From Yponomeuta sedellus (taxonomy: Eukaryota > Arthropoda > Insecta > Lepidoptera > Yponomeutidae): a stretch of 64,000 nt of DNA. The DNA is taken from positions 9,207,303 through 9,271,302 of the forward strand of contig OW203722.1 in assembly GCA_934045075.1 (NCBI GenBank), in the 5' to 3' direction. Shown piece by piece: positions 1-11,914 of the stretch. The position numbers and the translations under genes are program-made. The notes beneath the pieces were generated by a model, which did no database searches, was not told where the DNA came from, and was given only the letters and a program-made list of their open reading frames with translations. Numbering within the stretch: position 1 is the first letter of the stretch; each line of letters begins with the position of its first letter.

Positions 1-1261
1 ATCATCCTTAATTTAGGTGTAAGAGAGGTACATTAAAACAAATAAAATTATTTTATTCTACTGTTTTATTATCGTTTCGTCTTAGCAAAATTTCGAAATT
101 ATATTGTCACTGAGCTAGGCCGTGGACAGATTTTTGACCTTGAAATTTAACAATGAAAACAATTATTATTGCAACGGATAAAAGTTAAAGGATTGTATAA
201 TTTTATCAGTAACTATCGATTTAGAGAGATACAGATCGTAAATGATAAAATTGTACAGGGTTAAAAGTTATGTAACGAACGAGCCGCAACCACTACTTGT
301 AATTGTAATTATCATCTAAAGCAAATAACCTCACTAATTACACACCGTATAGACTTAATTATTAGCTGCTAAGCAATTCCGCCACTAATAACCATTGCGA
401 GGAGACTTAAAATGGCTAATTATCTGTATTGGAAGGCGAAACCTGCAATTTTCCACTGGCAACAACATAAACACAACAAACAACGAAATATCGTCCCTAT
501 TAAAATGTTAATAAGAGAGTAGAGTATACAGTAAAGGTCACATTTGCCTGTGATAAAAATCTAAGCAGTTTAGTTGGTACGAGTACAAAGTATGATTTTT
601 CCTTCATTCTGAGGCTTAAATGAGATAAGAGTAGCTTTCTAATGAGGTCATGTTCTGTTTATCGAAAGTTGTCTTTGAAGATAGCGAGGGATTAGTACCT
701 AAAGTGCGATGGTTATTAATTAGTAGGAGATTTTGACGGCGGCTGTTCATCGCAATAAACTTCACCAATAGACATAGACATAGACATCATTTATTGGTAA
801 TATTCATTACAAGTCAAGACTCCGTACATAATAACAATCCAATGTAGAAATAATAATCAAATTTACAAATGTCAAAAAGAAAATATTACATGTCAATATC
901 ATAATAATTATGCAATCTGTCAGGTCAATCAGAGACAAAATAATAATAACACGTACGAGTATGTTGAGTAATTTACCTAATTATTGTGCTAAATTCTGCT
1001 AAATAAGTGTTAAAAAGCAACGATATTACGATACAATACGCTAAATCTTATAAACTTCTCTGCTTAGTCACTTTTACAGACTAGGAATTCGTCATACGAA
1101 TAAAAACACCGCTCGATAAGCCATTTTTTAAGCCAATATATGTAGTAACTATTATGTGGGTCAAAAATATTTACATTTTTTTATTTTACCTCCTTGTAAA
1201 TATAACCTTAACTTTATCATTGCTACCTAGCTGATTCGTTTCTTAACAAGACTTAAAAAAA
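1..1261. other. AT-rich DNA, no gene seen
   Basis: ATAGACATAGACATCATTTA at 770 resembles a LINE 3' end. Nothing else supported. Confidence 0.6.
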
Positions 1262-1450
1262 CTTGAATGACTCATTGGTCCAGCGATTAACTAACTTGAG
1301 TATCAAAACTTAGGACGTGGGTTTAATATCCACTGGGGCCGTCGTATTTGATCTCTACATATAACTTTAGTAATGGTGTATGTGCATGTTTATTCTATTC
1401 TTTCCTGGGTACTACAACGCAAGGTATTCTAGATTGGGATCAAGATAATT
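1262..1450 (+). mobile_element. tRNA-like SINE, second type, copy 1
   Basis: CTCATTGGTCCAGCGATTAA, then TCCACTGGGGCCGTCG and ATTCTAGATTGGGATC. Aligns loosely with 13522-13720. Confidence 0.5.
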
Positions 1451-2351
1451 GATTGTGTTATGTGGATTTTTTCAAAAATAATAAAATAAGAAAAGGACAA
1501 GGTTGTCTAGAAAATGTGTCATTCCTAAAGAAGTTTTTGCTTCATAACAACTTGCTTTTTAATTTTCATAATTCGTACTTTAATTCTTGTCTGTCTTTCT
1601 AATCAAAGACAAAAAATTCTATCGTAGCCTGAAAAAGGTGTTTAGATGGAAATAAACTAAAAGTTACTTTTTAAACTAATAATGCAGTGTGAAACTCAAG
1701 TGTAAAGGTAAAATCTCAACGAGGCATTTTCAAAAGTCAAATCGAACTAATTTGTTCCTACTGAAATAGAGTGCAAGCTGTCCCTTCATTTGCAAGCCAT
1801 TGCACAGCAATTTACTTTAGAGATGTACAACACAAACATCAACCTTTGCATAAACATTTCTCCACTGCATTTGCGGTCGTGTTGTTTCTGTTCTTGAAAA
1901 GTATTTTTTTTTACCACCAATCGCCAACCACGCCGATTATTGGTCACTTCGTCCTTCCAGCGATTCCTGGAATGGCCAAACGGTTTTTGGTCGTTTGGTA
2001 GCCTTAACTATGCCTTAGACACTGCCTGATCCTGTCCCATCCTTTAGTAGAATTTATACAGCACTTTTACCCTCTTCTTAGATTATATAGAAAAACGTTG
2101 TAATATTTCACTACACAAATTGCCCTTGTCTTGTTGGCAATGAGGAACAACTGGTGACGCACCAAAAGCCTGAAGACTCTTCTGGAAACATGAGCAAAAT
2201 CCTCATAAAGAATGTGGCTCCAACATTCTACGTCACTGAGCGTAGAGTCACGCCACGCAGGTCAAAACCGGTCGTGGAACTTGCAAGTGGGCCACCAAAT
2301 TCACCAATGTGTCGATACACGACATTTTAATAATACTTCACCTGCAATTAC
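1451..2351. other. No gene seen
   Basis: A 76-aa open frame at 1771-2001 has no recognisable feature. Confidence 0.55.
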
Positions 2352-2465
2352 TACATCGCAGGAAGGTTAGGCGATACTCCACCACGGAGGCCAAGTCCGG
2401 GTTGGTGAAAGATTGTAAGACCCGTTCCCCAGCAGTGGGGACACATACAAAGGGTTGATATCATA
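2352..2465. mobile_element. Fold-back fragment of the 5S-type SINE
   Basis: The left ~70 bp are family sequence in reverse orientation (GCAGGAAGGTTAGGCGATAC). They join directly to ~45 bp of the same 3' end in forward orientation (CCCCAGCAGTGGGGACAC...GGGTTGATATC). Confidence 0.7.
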
Positions 2466-3407
2466 AACTCTACCAATTTACAAGTCTATAATAGCCCACT
2501 TGCTTATTTATCTCAACAATAAGAACCTGAGATAAAAACGAAAAAATTGATATAGGTTTAGGGTTCAATCTGTAGTACTAATCTACTCAATTATTCTGTT
2601 AATAGTATAATAAATCAATGTGTTAACCTTATCAAACTTCTTCTAATATCGATAAATTATGAGCGAAATCCCCTCACTATAACCACACTGAAGCGCTCGT
2701 TTGCGTTTTTTGTCCCTATTATTTGCTTTGCCTCCTTGGAAGCGCATCTCCTTTGAACTGCGCTGAATTATTTAATCATTTAATAGAATTACGGCGCTTT
2801 TAGACGTGCCCCTATCTATTGCGCTGCTAACTTCGCTCTCTATAATTGGCTCAAAAGAAAAATATTTGTTATTAACTTCGCTTTTATGTTGGTTTTTTGC
2901 ATTCAGCGCGCGGTGGTGTGATAAATTGGAGCAAACCTGCCTTCTTGGAAGTTAATGGTTTGCTTTAAATAAAGATAATGTTGTGTATTTACTAACCTAA
3001 TGAATAAAACAGAAAATAAGGTTTTAATTTTTTTTATGAATAAATGATCTGCGATCATGGCGCGGCGGTGTGTCGAATTGAAGCAAACGTTGCTCTTTTG
3101 AAAGTTATTGGTTTGATTTAAATAAAAATTATGTACTCAATGATTGATTTAATAGTACAGAAGTTTTAATTATTCTTTATACGTATCGATCTTTATATTT
3201 TTTAGACACTAATCAAGTCAAGTAATTATGGCAGTTTGTAAAGATACTGTTTTAACATAAAAATCAACAATCCTGCCCTAATGCACTCATATAAGTTAGG
3301 AAGCATATCTTAGGGTTTGGTCATATATAGGTACGCCGTGTGTGATAGGTAATTATCGTATCTTTTTGTGATCCGTTTTTAAAATAAGTGCGCAACAGAA
3401 TATTAAC
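2466..3407. other. AT-rich DNA with a short internal repeat
   Basis: GTTAATGGTTTGCTTTAAAT (2951) recurs in altered form at 3104 (GTTATTGGTTTGATTTAAAT), each preceded by a CGGTGGTGTG/CGGCGGTGTG context, so ~160 bp may be an old tandem duplication. Confidence 0.5.
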
Positions 3408-3722
3408 CATCATCATCTACCCATTATGTCCCCACAGAGAGGCACGGCTCTCTTCCCTAAGGAAGGTGTATAGGTCATACTCCACGAGGGCCTAGTTTGG
3501 ATTGATAAAGGTTTGCAAGACTAGTGGCTAGTGTTACTGTCAGAAGTTTTCAAGCCGCCCCAAGGCCTCTGACTTGGCTTAACGACTGCAATCTATCGAC
3601 GGCAGTCGCCACCAACTGCTTATGGTGCCTTGCAAAACACGGAATCGCTCGTAAACATGCCAATAGCGTTAGTCATAGGTCACCCATCTATGCACTGAAC
3701 GCGCCCTATGTTGCTTCACCTT
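3408..3722 (-). mobile_element. 5S-type SINE, old diverged copy
   Basis: CATTATGTCCCCACAG at the left and GGCTTAACGACTGCAATC in the middle identify the family. Many substitutions and small indels suggest age. A 91-aa open frame here is repeat-derived. Confidence 0.72.
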
Positions 3723-4204
3723 CGGGATCGTTTAAGATCACTCAGACAGTCGGCTACGAGCCATTCGTGAAAATTTTAACATTTGTAGTGAATTTATAAA
3801 ATCTATAGCCTATATCTTAGGGTTACAAAAGTAAAGGTGTTGACATAGCTCAGACAGAAAGGCCGTCGCAAGACCGGTCCAGTAGGAAAACTCCGGTTAA
3901 ACTTTTAAGATGTGCCTACCTCGACGTTATTACATTATAAAGATGTGTCTAGCTCGACACTAATATTAGTACTTCTGGCTGCGTGTTTTGTACTAGGGGC
4001 GAAGAGAAGGGGCGTCGACAGGACAAATTGGCTGTTTTAGGGTGACAATAAATTGATATGGGCCGAGGGAAATTACCATACAGCCATGAGCGTATTTCAC
4101 AATCGCTTTAATTACCGATACGCCGTAGAATAGGGAGCCTGACGATAATGGGCACTCACTCTCGCCTTTTGAATGTTAGAATTGTTCATAGATTTTATCT
4201 CGGA
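3723..4204. other. No gene seen
   Basis: Unremarkable mixed sequence between two SINEs. Confidence 0.55.
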
Positions 4205-4430
4205 GTGATTTATTATTATTAATAAATAGTAAATAATGTTTACAGACACGCACATAAATTGCTTCTGGCTATCCTAGGATAACCTGTGTCGTGGAAACCA
4301 GAAACAGCGACATCACAAACATGTAAACAACCAAGACCTAGGGGTTTTTTATCCCCAGCCAGGGTTCGAACCCGGGACATCTCGCATGGTAGGCAGATGC
4401 GCTACCGCTGCGCCACAGAGGTCGTAAAAT
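4205..4430 (-). mobile_element. tRNA-derived SINE (same family as the interrupted copy)
   Basis: On the minus strand, TGGCGCAGCGGTAGCGCATC gives the A-box region and GGTTCGAACCC the B-box. A body ending in TTGCTTCTGG-complement and an ATT-rich tail near 4205-4240 follow. It aligns along its length with 45703-45872. Confidence 0.75.
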
Positions 4431-4916
4431 GTTATTATAAAACTTTATTGCAATTCATTTCAAATTAATTCTAAACATTTCTCAGGACATTACATAAGAA
4501 TTAACAAGCACAGAGGCGAGCTTATCTCTGTAAGAGATTTTTTCCACTAAACCTTAGAAAATAGGGAAAGCAGTAAAAAATGTGTTGAACTTCGGAAATA
4601 AGAACATATTTACATCGCCATTATTACTCGTAGTATTGAGATTGGAAATAAAGAACTATCACGCAATAGAAAAAAATGGACAAATGCGTGTCCCCATACA
4701 AATGCGTTTGGGGGTCAAGCATGTTGCAGTTAGGAGGTAAGGTTTTTTCATTGATACTTCATCAAAGTCACTCTGGAATTCGTACGAAGTATGATTATTA
4801 CTCGTTAACTTGTGAATTCTACTCACGTTTCTACAAACAACTGTTTAGCGCGAAGTTGGAGGGACGCTTGCTTCTTTCTAAGCTAAAATATAACCTATTA
4901 CACTCAAGATAACATC
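4431..4916. other. No gene seen
   Basis: A 78-aa frame at 4676-4912 lacks any motif. Confidence 0.5.
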
Positions 4917-5258
4917 AATATCAACTCTTGTGTGTCTCCACTGCTAGGGAACGGGTCTCTTCCTGCATCGCAGCACCACCGGACTTAAGACCGGGTTGGT
5001 GGAGGATTGTAAGACAGTAGCGGATCTTACGTCAGAAGTTATTATGCCGCCCATGTGGCCGATGATATGGCTTAACGACTGCCATTACATGTCAGCCGGC
5101 ACCAATGGCTTAACGTGCTTTGAAGCATGGAAGCGCTCGGAAAAAATGCAACTTGCGGTAGTCACGGGACGGTCAGCTATCCTGCACCTGACCGCGTCTG
5201 TTGTTTCTTAACTCAAGTGATTTATTCCAATCACTCAATCCGACTAGACCACAAGTGC
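4917..5258 (-). mobile_element. 5S-type SINE, diverged, near full length
   Basis: Runs from a degraded TGTCTCCACTGC end to GACTAGACCACAAGTGCTT. Body motifs (GGCTTAACGACTGCCATTAC, ACCAATGGCTTAACGTGC) align with the family in reverse orientation. Confidence 0.78.
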
Positions 5259-5368
5259 TTTGCTCTGATAACATAGCACAGGGACCAGAACATATAGACG
5301 AGAAAAAAAAATAACTAAGGAGGTTAAATTTACGATAGAAAGTTTAAAAAAGTTTTGTCGTTATTAGT

Positions 5369-5425
5369 AAGATAAAATAAGAATATTCTTTATTGTACAC
5401 ACCAGAAATTAATATGTAATAGATG
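5369..5425. repeat. Repeat end with GAATATTCTTTATTGTACAC
   Basis: Short fragment of a family also at 10488, 48940 and 50177. Confidence 0.55.
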
Positions 5426-5715
5426 GACATGACGAAGCTATAAGTTTCTTTTTTACTAGGGAACACTAAAAATGGAACTTTAAACTACAAAAGTATCAAG
5501 GGACATTTTGCTCGCATTTGCGTTTGCATCAGAAAAGTTTCAGTCTCTTCCAAGACACGTCTCTGACAACATCTGCGAGGAAAACAAACTAGCGTTATTA
5601 GTTTTTTTATTCCAATACTTTGTTCAAGGAATTATGTACTTATAATAGATTTAGCTTGCCGGAAACGCAGTTCAAAAAATGCGCTTTGAGCTTTGGCATA
5701 CTAGATACATAAAGG

Positions 5716-5951
5716 ATTATTTAGATGACAATAATGTCTGGAAGTAAAGCGAGTACAATGCATGAATTCTATGTTTTATAATAATTATGTAAACTCTGTT
5801 ACTTAAAGACTCTTGAAAACACTGAGGAGGTTTTTGTCAATTTTTTTCTCCAAAATGATCTAGATTTTCAAATGGACACCTAGTTTAACTTGTAACTTTT
5901 ATTAAATCGCTGTTTCTGTGCTACTTTGAATAAAAACTTTTTGATTTGATG
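5716..5951 (+). mobile_element. LINE-type 3' end, copy 1
   Basis: Shares ATGATCTAGATTTTCAAATG and GCTACTTTGAATAAAAACTT with copies at 8610 and 15466. It ends in AATAAA-containing sequence as LINE 3' UTRs do. Confidence 0.65.
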
Positions 5952-6514
5952 TCTACAGATCCTGAATAGTGGCATCTATTTAAAAACACTACTAAGCCCT
6001 ACGTAAAACACCCTTTGCAAGCCTGATTCTATAGTAGGCACTTATTGAGCTAATTTCTGTAGGGCTATGATGTGCAAATAGCCCAACTGTGAAAAGCCTA
6101 GCCTTTAAATCTAAACGCGTCCATTATGTCCAAAATGAGAGGGGACGAAGCGGACCGGGCCTCTAGAAAATTGGGGTTATTTTGCCGTAACTATAAATTA
6201 ATTTTGGCACGGGACAGTGCAGTTAAGCCGCCATACATTTTAATTGCTTTCATTATCAGCCATTCTGCAAAATGGCTACCTGGTGACGTACACGGGTTTA
6301 GTTCCGTAAATAGGTATAGCGAGCTTAACGGGATGAGATTAAGGTTCGTTTTCCCTAAATAGTGGTCTCACAAAACAATGTGCATTTTCCCGAACTACAT
6401 TTTTGGGATCGTTACCTTTGCATTTATCAATGACTCAATTAGTAGCAGAGTGGTTTGTTTAAAAATATTTGGAAGCTAAGTGCGTATCAGTCTATCCTAG
6501 TATAATAGTTATAG
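5952..6514. other. No gene seen
   Basis: A 78-aa frame at 6126-6362 is unremarkable; CTGTGAAAAGCCTAGCCTTT is non-coding context. Confidence 0.5.
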
Positions 6515-6745
6515 TTAGACCTGAGATTTCTGCACTTAACCTCCTAGTTAGTCCACTATACGTAGTAAGATAGCAGGGTTTTCTCACGGTGTTTTTCTTC
6601 ACAGTTAGCGAGTGGTATTGCTTCTATGACTTCACAAATGTACATCACTTAGGAAACCAAGTCATTGGTACAAGCCGGGATTCGAAACCTCGACCTTTCG
6701 ATTGAGAAGGCAGCGTTCTACTGCTTTGCCACTATCTCTCTACTC
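6515..6745 (-). mobile_element. tRNA-headed lepidopteran SINE
   Basis: On the minus strand, a B-box GGTTTCGAATCCCGGC is followed by TTGTACCAATGAC and a body ending near CAGGTCTAAC. The head is at the right. The A-box is decayed. Confidence 0.65.
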
Positions 6746-7429
6746 TCTTTCTATAAGGACCCTGTTCATACCCTTTTAATCTTTATCATTTCCAACACAA
6801 AAACCAACCCCGCTTATATGTGTATGTACATATTGCGAAATGATAAAAGTATATATTGCGAAATTAAACTTTTAATATAGACAATATTCCGTGAAAATTT
6901 CAACTAAATTCGTAAACGGTTTAATAGAGTCGTTTTATGATCTTTAGTAGTTTCAGATTGTTGCCTAATTTCTTTTTTATAATTTCAAAAGTCTCATGTA
7001 ATCTTCATATCCACATTTCTAAAGCTCCTAACCATAATAACGCTAAAGTATCCAATTAAACATGTCCCGATGCTCGTATCCCGACTCGGTGTATTGAGTT
7101 ACCAGTCATATGCGGAGGGTATGTCAATGAATACCATTATAACAGAATACAAACAGAACCTTCGGCGAGAGTACCCTGTTTACAAATGGTTGAGCATCAT
7201 TCATATCTTTGTTTACACACGTGACGTTTCGCAAGAAGTTAATTTATACAATATGCTAATGTGTCTGGTGAAATTTCGTAGCTTTGGTCGAGCAACCCTA
7301 AGAGGCACTTGAGCGGCAATTTGAAAACACTTTTTTGCCTTTCGTTAGTTCAGTCCACTGCGTACGTATTTTGGTTCGGGCCACTGAAACAAAATACCTA
7401 CTAATGTAACATTTATTTACTAAGTTATT
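6746..7429. other. No gene seen
   Basis: AT-rich; an 80-aa frame at 7070-7312 has no recognisable feature. Confidence 0.5.
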
Positions 7430-7440
7430 GTATATAGTAC

Positions 7441-7677
7441 GTGCTTCGCAAGGCACGTTAAGCCGTTGGCGCCGGCTGTCATATATTGGCAGTCGTTAAG
7501 CCATGTCAGAGGCCTTATGGGCGGCTTAAAAACTTCTGACAGTAAGGCCCGCCACCGTCTTACAATCCGCCAGCAGCCCGAATTTGACCCCCGTGGTGGA
7601 GTATGGCCTAATCTTCCTGTGATGCAGAAAGAGACCCGTGCCCCAGGAGCGGGGACATACAAGGGTTGATATCGATC
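7441..7677 (+). mobile_element. 5S-type SINE, 5'-truncated, 11-bp target duplication
   Basis: Starts within the body at GTGCTTCGCAAGG and runs to GGGTTGATATCGATC. GTATATAGTAC flanks it at 7430-7440 and 7678-7688. 5' truncation with an intact 3' end is the mark of LINE-driven retroposition. Confidence 0.83.
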
Positions 7678-7721
7678 GTATATAGTACCTGAATCCCGTA
7701 TGCGTACATGCAACAACCAAT

Positions 7722-7797
7722 GAAAGTTAATGAAGCGAAGATGATCTGTCAGGGTCTTGGCAAGTGGCAGTCTCTGGTCTCTGCTTACCCGACTAGA
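7722..7797 (+). pseudogene. LINE ORF2 C-terminal scrap
   Basis: Reads VNEAKMICQGLGKWQSLVSA and ends at a stop near 7803, the same end region as the remnant at 33590. Only the last ~25 codons remain. Confidence 0.65.
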
Positions 7798-7825
7798 ATA
7801 TAGTAAGGTTACGTTATGTTTGTAT

Positions 7826-8408
7826 AAGTGGTAGAGCAGCTATTATTCAGGAGGTCGCGGGTTGTAATCCCGGCATGTACCAATAACTGGGTTTTCTAAG
7901 TTGTACATTTTTTAAGTTTTTTTTTTTAATTTATTTATCTAAGGCACATAAGTACAATGAAATTAAACAAACCAAAATCACAAACACCTGGGAGGTTTAT
8001 ACGTGATTTTCGGAGTACAATCTATACAATACACAACAGTTTATATTTTATAATATGGTAATTAACATTAAGTTGATTAACTTAATCCCCGATTCACTTA
8101 CTTGCTTAAGTAAGCTATAATATGTGGTGCTTAAGAAAGTAAGTTCGAAAATTAGTGTTAGCTTAAGAGGTACTTTTTCAATATAAATCTACTCTTTTCG
8201 GGTTTAGATTCCAAATCACATACTACACTATGGGGCAGTTCGTTTAAAAGTTATAGTGCCTAGCAATACCGCTCGCTAACGGTGAAATAAAATATCGAGA
8301 GGAAATCAAAGTGTCAGCCGTGTACACATACCTCAGCGTTCGAAAATGCTAATCTGCAGTAATCAAGCCCATACTCAGAGAGAACACGTGTGCCCTACAG
8401 AGGGACTT
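7826..8408 (+). mobile_element. tRNA-headed lepidopteran SINE, split
   Basis: The head at 7826-7895 (GAGGTCGCGGGTTGTAATCC, CATGTACCAATAACTGGG) is separated from body-like sequence at ~8245-8408 (CCGCTCGCTAACGGTGAAAT ... TAATCAAGCCCATACTC). The intervening AT-rich DNA may be an insertion. Confidence 0.5.
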
Positions 8409-8609
8409 ATGAAGACTGCATTATTATATTCATCTTTGTTCTTGAAGAAACATGTAAGCGATTTAAAAAACAAGACTACCCTAAATTTTCCTTGAAGCGT
8501 TTGTGTATTGACGGAAAAAGACAGCTATCTAAAGCGGACTAAATTTAGATTTAAATTATCCTATTTTCATAGCATTACCAACCTGTAATAATTACCGTTA
8601 AATTTATAA

Positions 8610-8786
8610 AGTTATGTTAACGTTAAGTATGTATAGTTACGTAAACTTGGTTAGTTAAAGACTTTGAAAAGACTAAGTTAGATGTTTTTTTTGTCAATTT
8701 TTACTCCAAAATGATCTAGATTTTGCAATCACACTTAGTTTGACTTGTACTTTGCTACTTTGAATAAAATCTTTTCATTTCATGTT
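8610..8786 (+). mobile_element. LINE-type 3' end, copy 2
   Basis: CCAAAATGATCTAGATTTTG and GCTACTTTGAATAAAATCTT align with copy 1; an internal stretch is shorter. Confidence 0.65.
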
Positions 8787-9629
8787 ATTACGTATTAATT
8801 TTTTAAAGTATCTAAATTATACCTACTCTTTGTTCCTTACAACCCGCATTGCCCTTTGCAAAAAAAAAACATCAGTATAAAATGTCCTATCTCTAAGTAA
8901 ACTCCTGCTAATGATACTTCATTAGCAGGAGATTAAGCTTTTTTCACTGGTATAACATTTAAGATACAAATAATTGTATTTTTTGCTCAGTTGTTAGTTC
9001 TCAAAAGGGCAAAAATCAAGGTTCAGTGCACCAACAAAAACTTTTAATAAACACTAACAAATAACAATCTGGCTTGTAAAAACTCGTTTCCTTTTAATTC
9101 AGTGCTCAGGCCGTCTAACAAAGCCGCGGCCGATCCTCATTTTCTCATTACGAAACCTCTTTCGCTGTTCTTTTTGTTGGAATCCAGTACAAAGAACCAG
9201 GAAAAGGCTAAAAAAGGCCAATTTTCGTCGATAAAAAACGGAGATAATGTTATTATACGTATTTTTCTGCGATCTGCAAATATTATTTTTCCTTCTCTCT
9301 CCACTCAATCGTGACTGATTACATCAATATTTTCACAGCATGAGATCGATATACCCTTTGGAACGACGATGAGTTTTGAGGAAAAACACTGTTACAAGAA
9401 AATAACTACACTTTTCCGGCGAACGAACGTCTACGTGGCGCCAGACCCCCTAGTAATTTCTGACCGAACCCTCTCTAATAAAATCTTGTGATTGTCCTCA
9501 TCCAAGTTTCATTATATTTTTATTTTCATAATAAATGTCATATCGTTGCTTCGACGGCCCGCAAGTTATGATATGTCTACCTAGACCTCAGATTTCCGCA
9601 CTTAGCCTCATATTTGGGCCATTGTACTG
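8787..9629. other. Mostly unannotated; small hairpin at 8902
   Basis: Two opposed ~70-aa frames at 9099-9314 cover the same DNA, suggesting neither is real. CTAGACCTCAGATTTCCGCA near 9583 is a repeat word also at 6518 and 46798. Confidence 0.5.
8902..8931. repeat. Perfect 13-bp-arm hairpin
   Basis: CTCCTGCTAATGA and TCATTAGCAGGAG around TACT. No coding context for a terminator. Confidence 0.8.
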
Positions 9630-9921
9630 CAAAAACCTATTTAGAGGCTAAAAATTCCACCCATGCCGGGATTCGACCTCTGGCTATCTAGGTACTCGGG
9701 CCTGCAAGTGATGCAAATTACTTCAACCAAATGTCGCTGCCTATACGTAATACAGAGAATATTGTAAAAAGGTTCGAAATTTCACTGATGCCGGTGAGTC
9801 GCCCATTAGCTCAGTTGGAAAGAGCGCTGGCACGGATAGCCAGAGGTCGCGGGTTCGAATCCCAAGTTCGAGTTTTTAAAATTGTCCTTAGCACGTGTTA
9901 GTGCATTAAAAATAATATAAT
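9630..9921 (+). mobile_element. SINE with tRNA-like sequence in both orientations, 10-bp target duplication
   Basis: CATTGTACTG flanks it at 9620-9629 and 9922-9931. Order: AAAAACCTATTTAGAGGC, a decayed antisense tRNA-like block, a central TACGTAATACAGAGAATATT segment, a sense tRNA-like block (A-box TTAGCTCAGTTGG, B-box GGTTCGAATCC), then TCCTTAGCACGTGTTAG and an A-rich tail. Confidence 0.85.
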
Positions 9922-9984
9922 CATTGTACTGTACATAGCAAGCGCTGAGGTACGGTAAAACTTCAGAAGTTAAGGTTTCTCGAA

Positions 9985-10172
9985 GCTAAAGATGTTTTCA
10001 TTTTATTTCACGGTCACCGAGTAATAGTAACTACTTGCTGACTGGCTACTCGCCACTATAACTTCACAAATGTACGTAAGTCAGAAAACAAAGTAATTGG
10101 TTACCGGGGTTCGAACTCACGACCTACCAATTGAGAAGTTCTACACCGTTCCTCGGCCACCGCCGCGTGGCC
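9985..10172 (-). mobile_element. tRNA-headed lepidopteran SINE
   Basis: GGGGTTCGAACTCACGACC (B-box complement) and body ACTTCACAAATGTACGTAAG; the head is at the right, near CTCGGCCACCGCC. Confidence 0.6.
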
Positions 10173-10487
10173 CGTAAGTCGCTCGGGCGGACAATCAGAT
10201 GAGCGGAAGAAGTTGATAAAAAAGGAATTGGTTTATCTTTTCCCGGGATCTGAAGTGTGTCACAGTAAGAACCCTTTTCCTTTAGCGCGAAGAAAACTAA
10301 AGGAGGTAAAACGTTCCTTAACGGACATTAAAGACGAGGTGCTTGAAAGAAAGCCATAAAAAGGCTACGTCCCGCTGGCCCTGTGGGACCTCTGCCCGTG
10401 CTGCCGCCCGCTGAGCCAAATTAATATGTAGACTTAGGAACGTTAATATTTTCCAAACGAATTGTTCCTTACAACCCGCACAAAAAA

Positions 10488-10625
10488 TATAAGATAAGAT
10501 AGGAATATTCTTTATTGTACACTGGAAAAACCACAAATACAAAATTATTACAAATGTTTGTAATTATTTTGCAATTTCTTCCAGACAACCTTACGATGGA
10601 AAGTTGCTGAAGGAAATTAGAAGAC
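10488..10625. repeat. Repeat with GAATATTCTTTATTGTACAC
   Basis: Continues into CAATTTCTTCCAGACAACCT and ACGATGGAAAGT, as in the copy at 50177. Probably a non-LTR retroelement 3' region. Confidence 0.6.
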
Positions 10626-11066
10626 GGGTAGATAGTGCAAATTTGAATATTTGATACATACTTACATAATAAAAATAAATGTAAATAATATATTTACAGA
10701 CAGACCATTTATTTGTAAGCCAAAAATGATGGTTGTTTGGTAAGTCAAAAAAGAATGAACGTGCAAACGCACTTTCAAGCTTTTAAAGAAAGGCTTGTTT
10801 CTTAAAGCCACTTTCTAGTTTATTTTTTAAGGCGATCTCATACAGTTAAGAATTTTCATTTAAAAATATTACTTTTTTCAATTTTGATTTGTTACTCCTT
10901 CCATCATACATGTAAAACATGTGTAAAGGGTGGATGAATATGAGTACACATGTTTAGGTAAGATTTGATAAATATATTTTAAATAACAACTGTTACTGCT
11001 AAATGTGTAACCCATAAATAAATATTATGCTAAGCTCACAATATTTTTTTCTTATTCATTATGCTT
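10626..11066. other. AT-rich DNA, no gene seen
   Basis: Nothing supported. Confidence 0.55.
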
Positions 11067-11077
11067 ATTCCAAGAAT

Positions 11078-11441
11078 GAAGCGCTCGTGGCCTAGGCGAA
11101 CCGAGTGATTGGAATCAATCACTTGGTTAAGCAACAACAGGCGCGGAGGGTACGGGATGGGTGAGCGTTCCGTGACTACCGCTAGTGGCATTTTTCCGAG
11201 CGCTTCCGTGCTTCGCAAGGCACGTTAAACCGTTGGTGCCGGCTGTCATGTAATGGTAGTCGTTAAGCCATGTCGGAGGCCTTATGGGCGGCTTGATAAC
11301 TTCTGACAGTAAGGCCCGCCACTGTCTTACAATCCTCCACCAACCCGGACTTGGCCCCCGTGGTGGAGTATGGCCTAGCCTTTCTGCGGGGTAGGAAGAG
11401 ACCCGTGCCCCAGCAGTGGGGACATACAAGGGTTGATAACG
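11078..11441 (+). mobile_element. 5S rRNA-like SINE, full length, 11-bp target duplication
   Basis: A 364-bp unit starting GAAGCGCTCGTGGCCTAG and ending GGGTTGATAACG. ATTCCAAGAAT flanks it at 11067-11077 and 11442-11452, so it was retroposed. The region 11125-11195 resembles the 5S rRNA internal promoter: TTAAGCAAC (A-box part), then GGCGCGG, then GGATGGGTGAGCG (C-box part). The body, up to the CCCCAGCAGTGGGGACATAC end, is shared with all other copies. Short ORFs here are chance readings of repeat sequence. Confidence 0.85.
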
Positions 11442-11452
11442 ATTCCAAGAAT

Positions 11453-11914
11453 ATCCCGACTCAAACTCGAATTTTTATTTTATTTAATGTAAACATACAG
11501 GTAACAACGACAAATGCGTAGAAAAACATAAATAGTCTGTCTTGAACTACACTGCAACCCAAAAGCAGTTTACACAGCATTGATGATTATCATTAAAATC
11601 AAAATCTTACATCATTAGCATCAGAATTCAACATTTTACATTAAAATTACGTTGTTCTTTGACATAGCTACTTATTCGTGTAATTGTCATTATAAAAACA
11701 TTCAATAACTACTAAAAATGCTACCCCTCAAAAACACTCCTCAAACAGCGCCAAACAGTATTGTTGTCATAGACATGATAATCTATACAGCCAGAGCATT
11801 GTGTTTGTACCGCGTTTGCGCAGGTCTTTATTCTAATAGACACTGGCGGTACTTATAGTTGGCAAATTTTTTGAAACAAGATTGTGCAACAATTCTTTTT
11901 CATTCATCATCATT
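11453..11914. other. AT-rich DNA, no gene seen
   Basis: Nothing supported. Confidence 0.55.

Noticed and set aside
11127..11448. Repeated ~60-140-aa frames of the type APTAGARVSS...GHTPPRG found at many places (also 7420, 18202, 49588, 63491)
   Set aside because: They recur only where the 5S-type SINE lies, on both strands and in several frames, so they are repeat readings and not a gene family.
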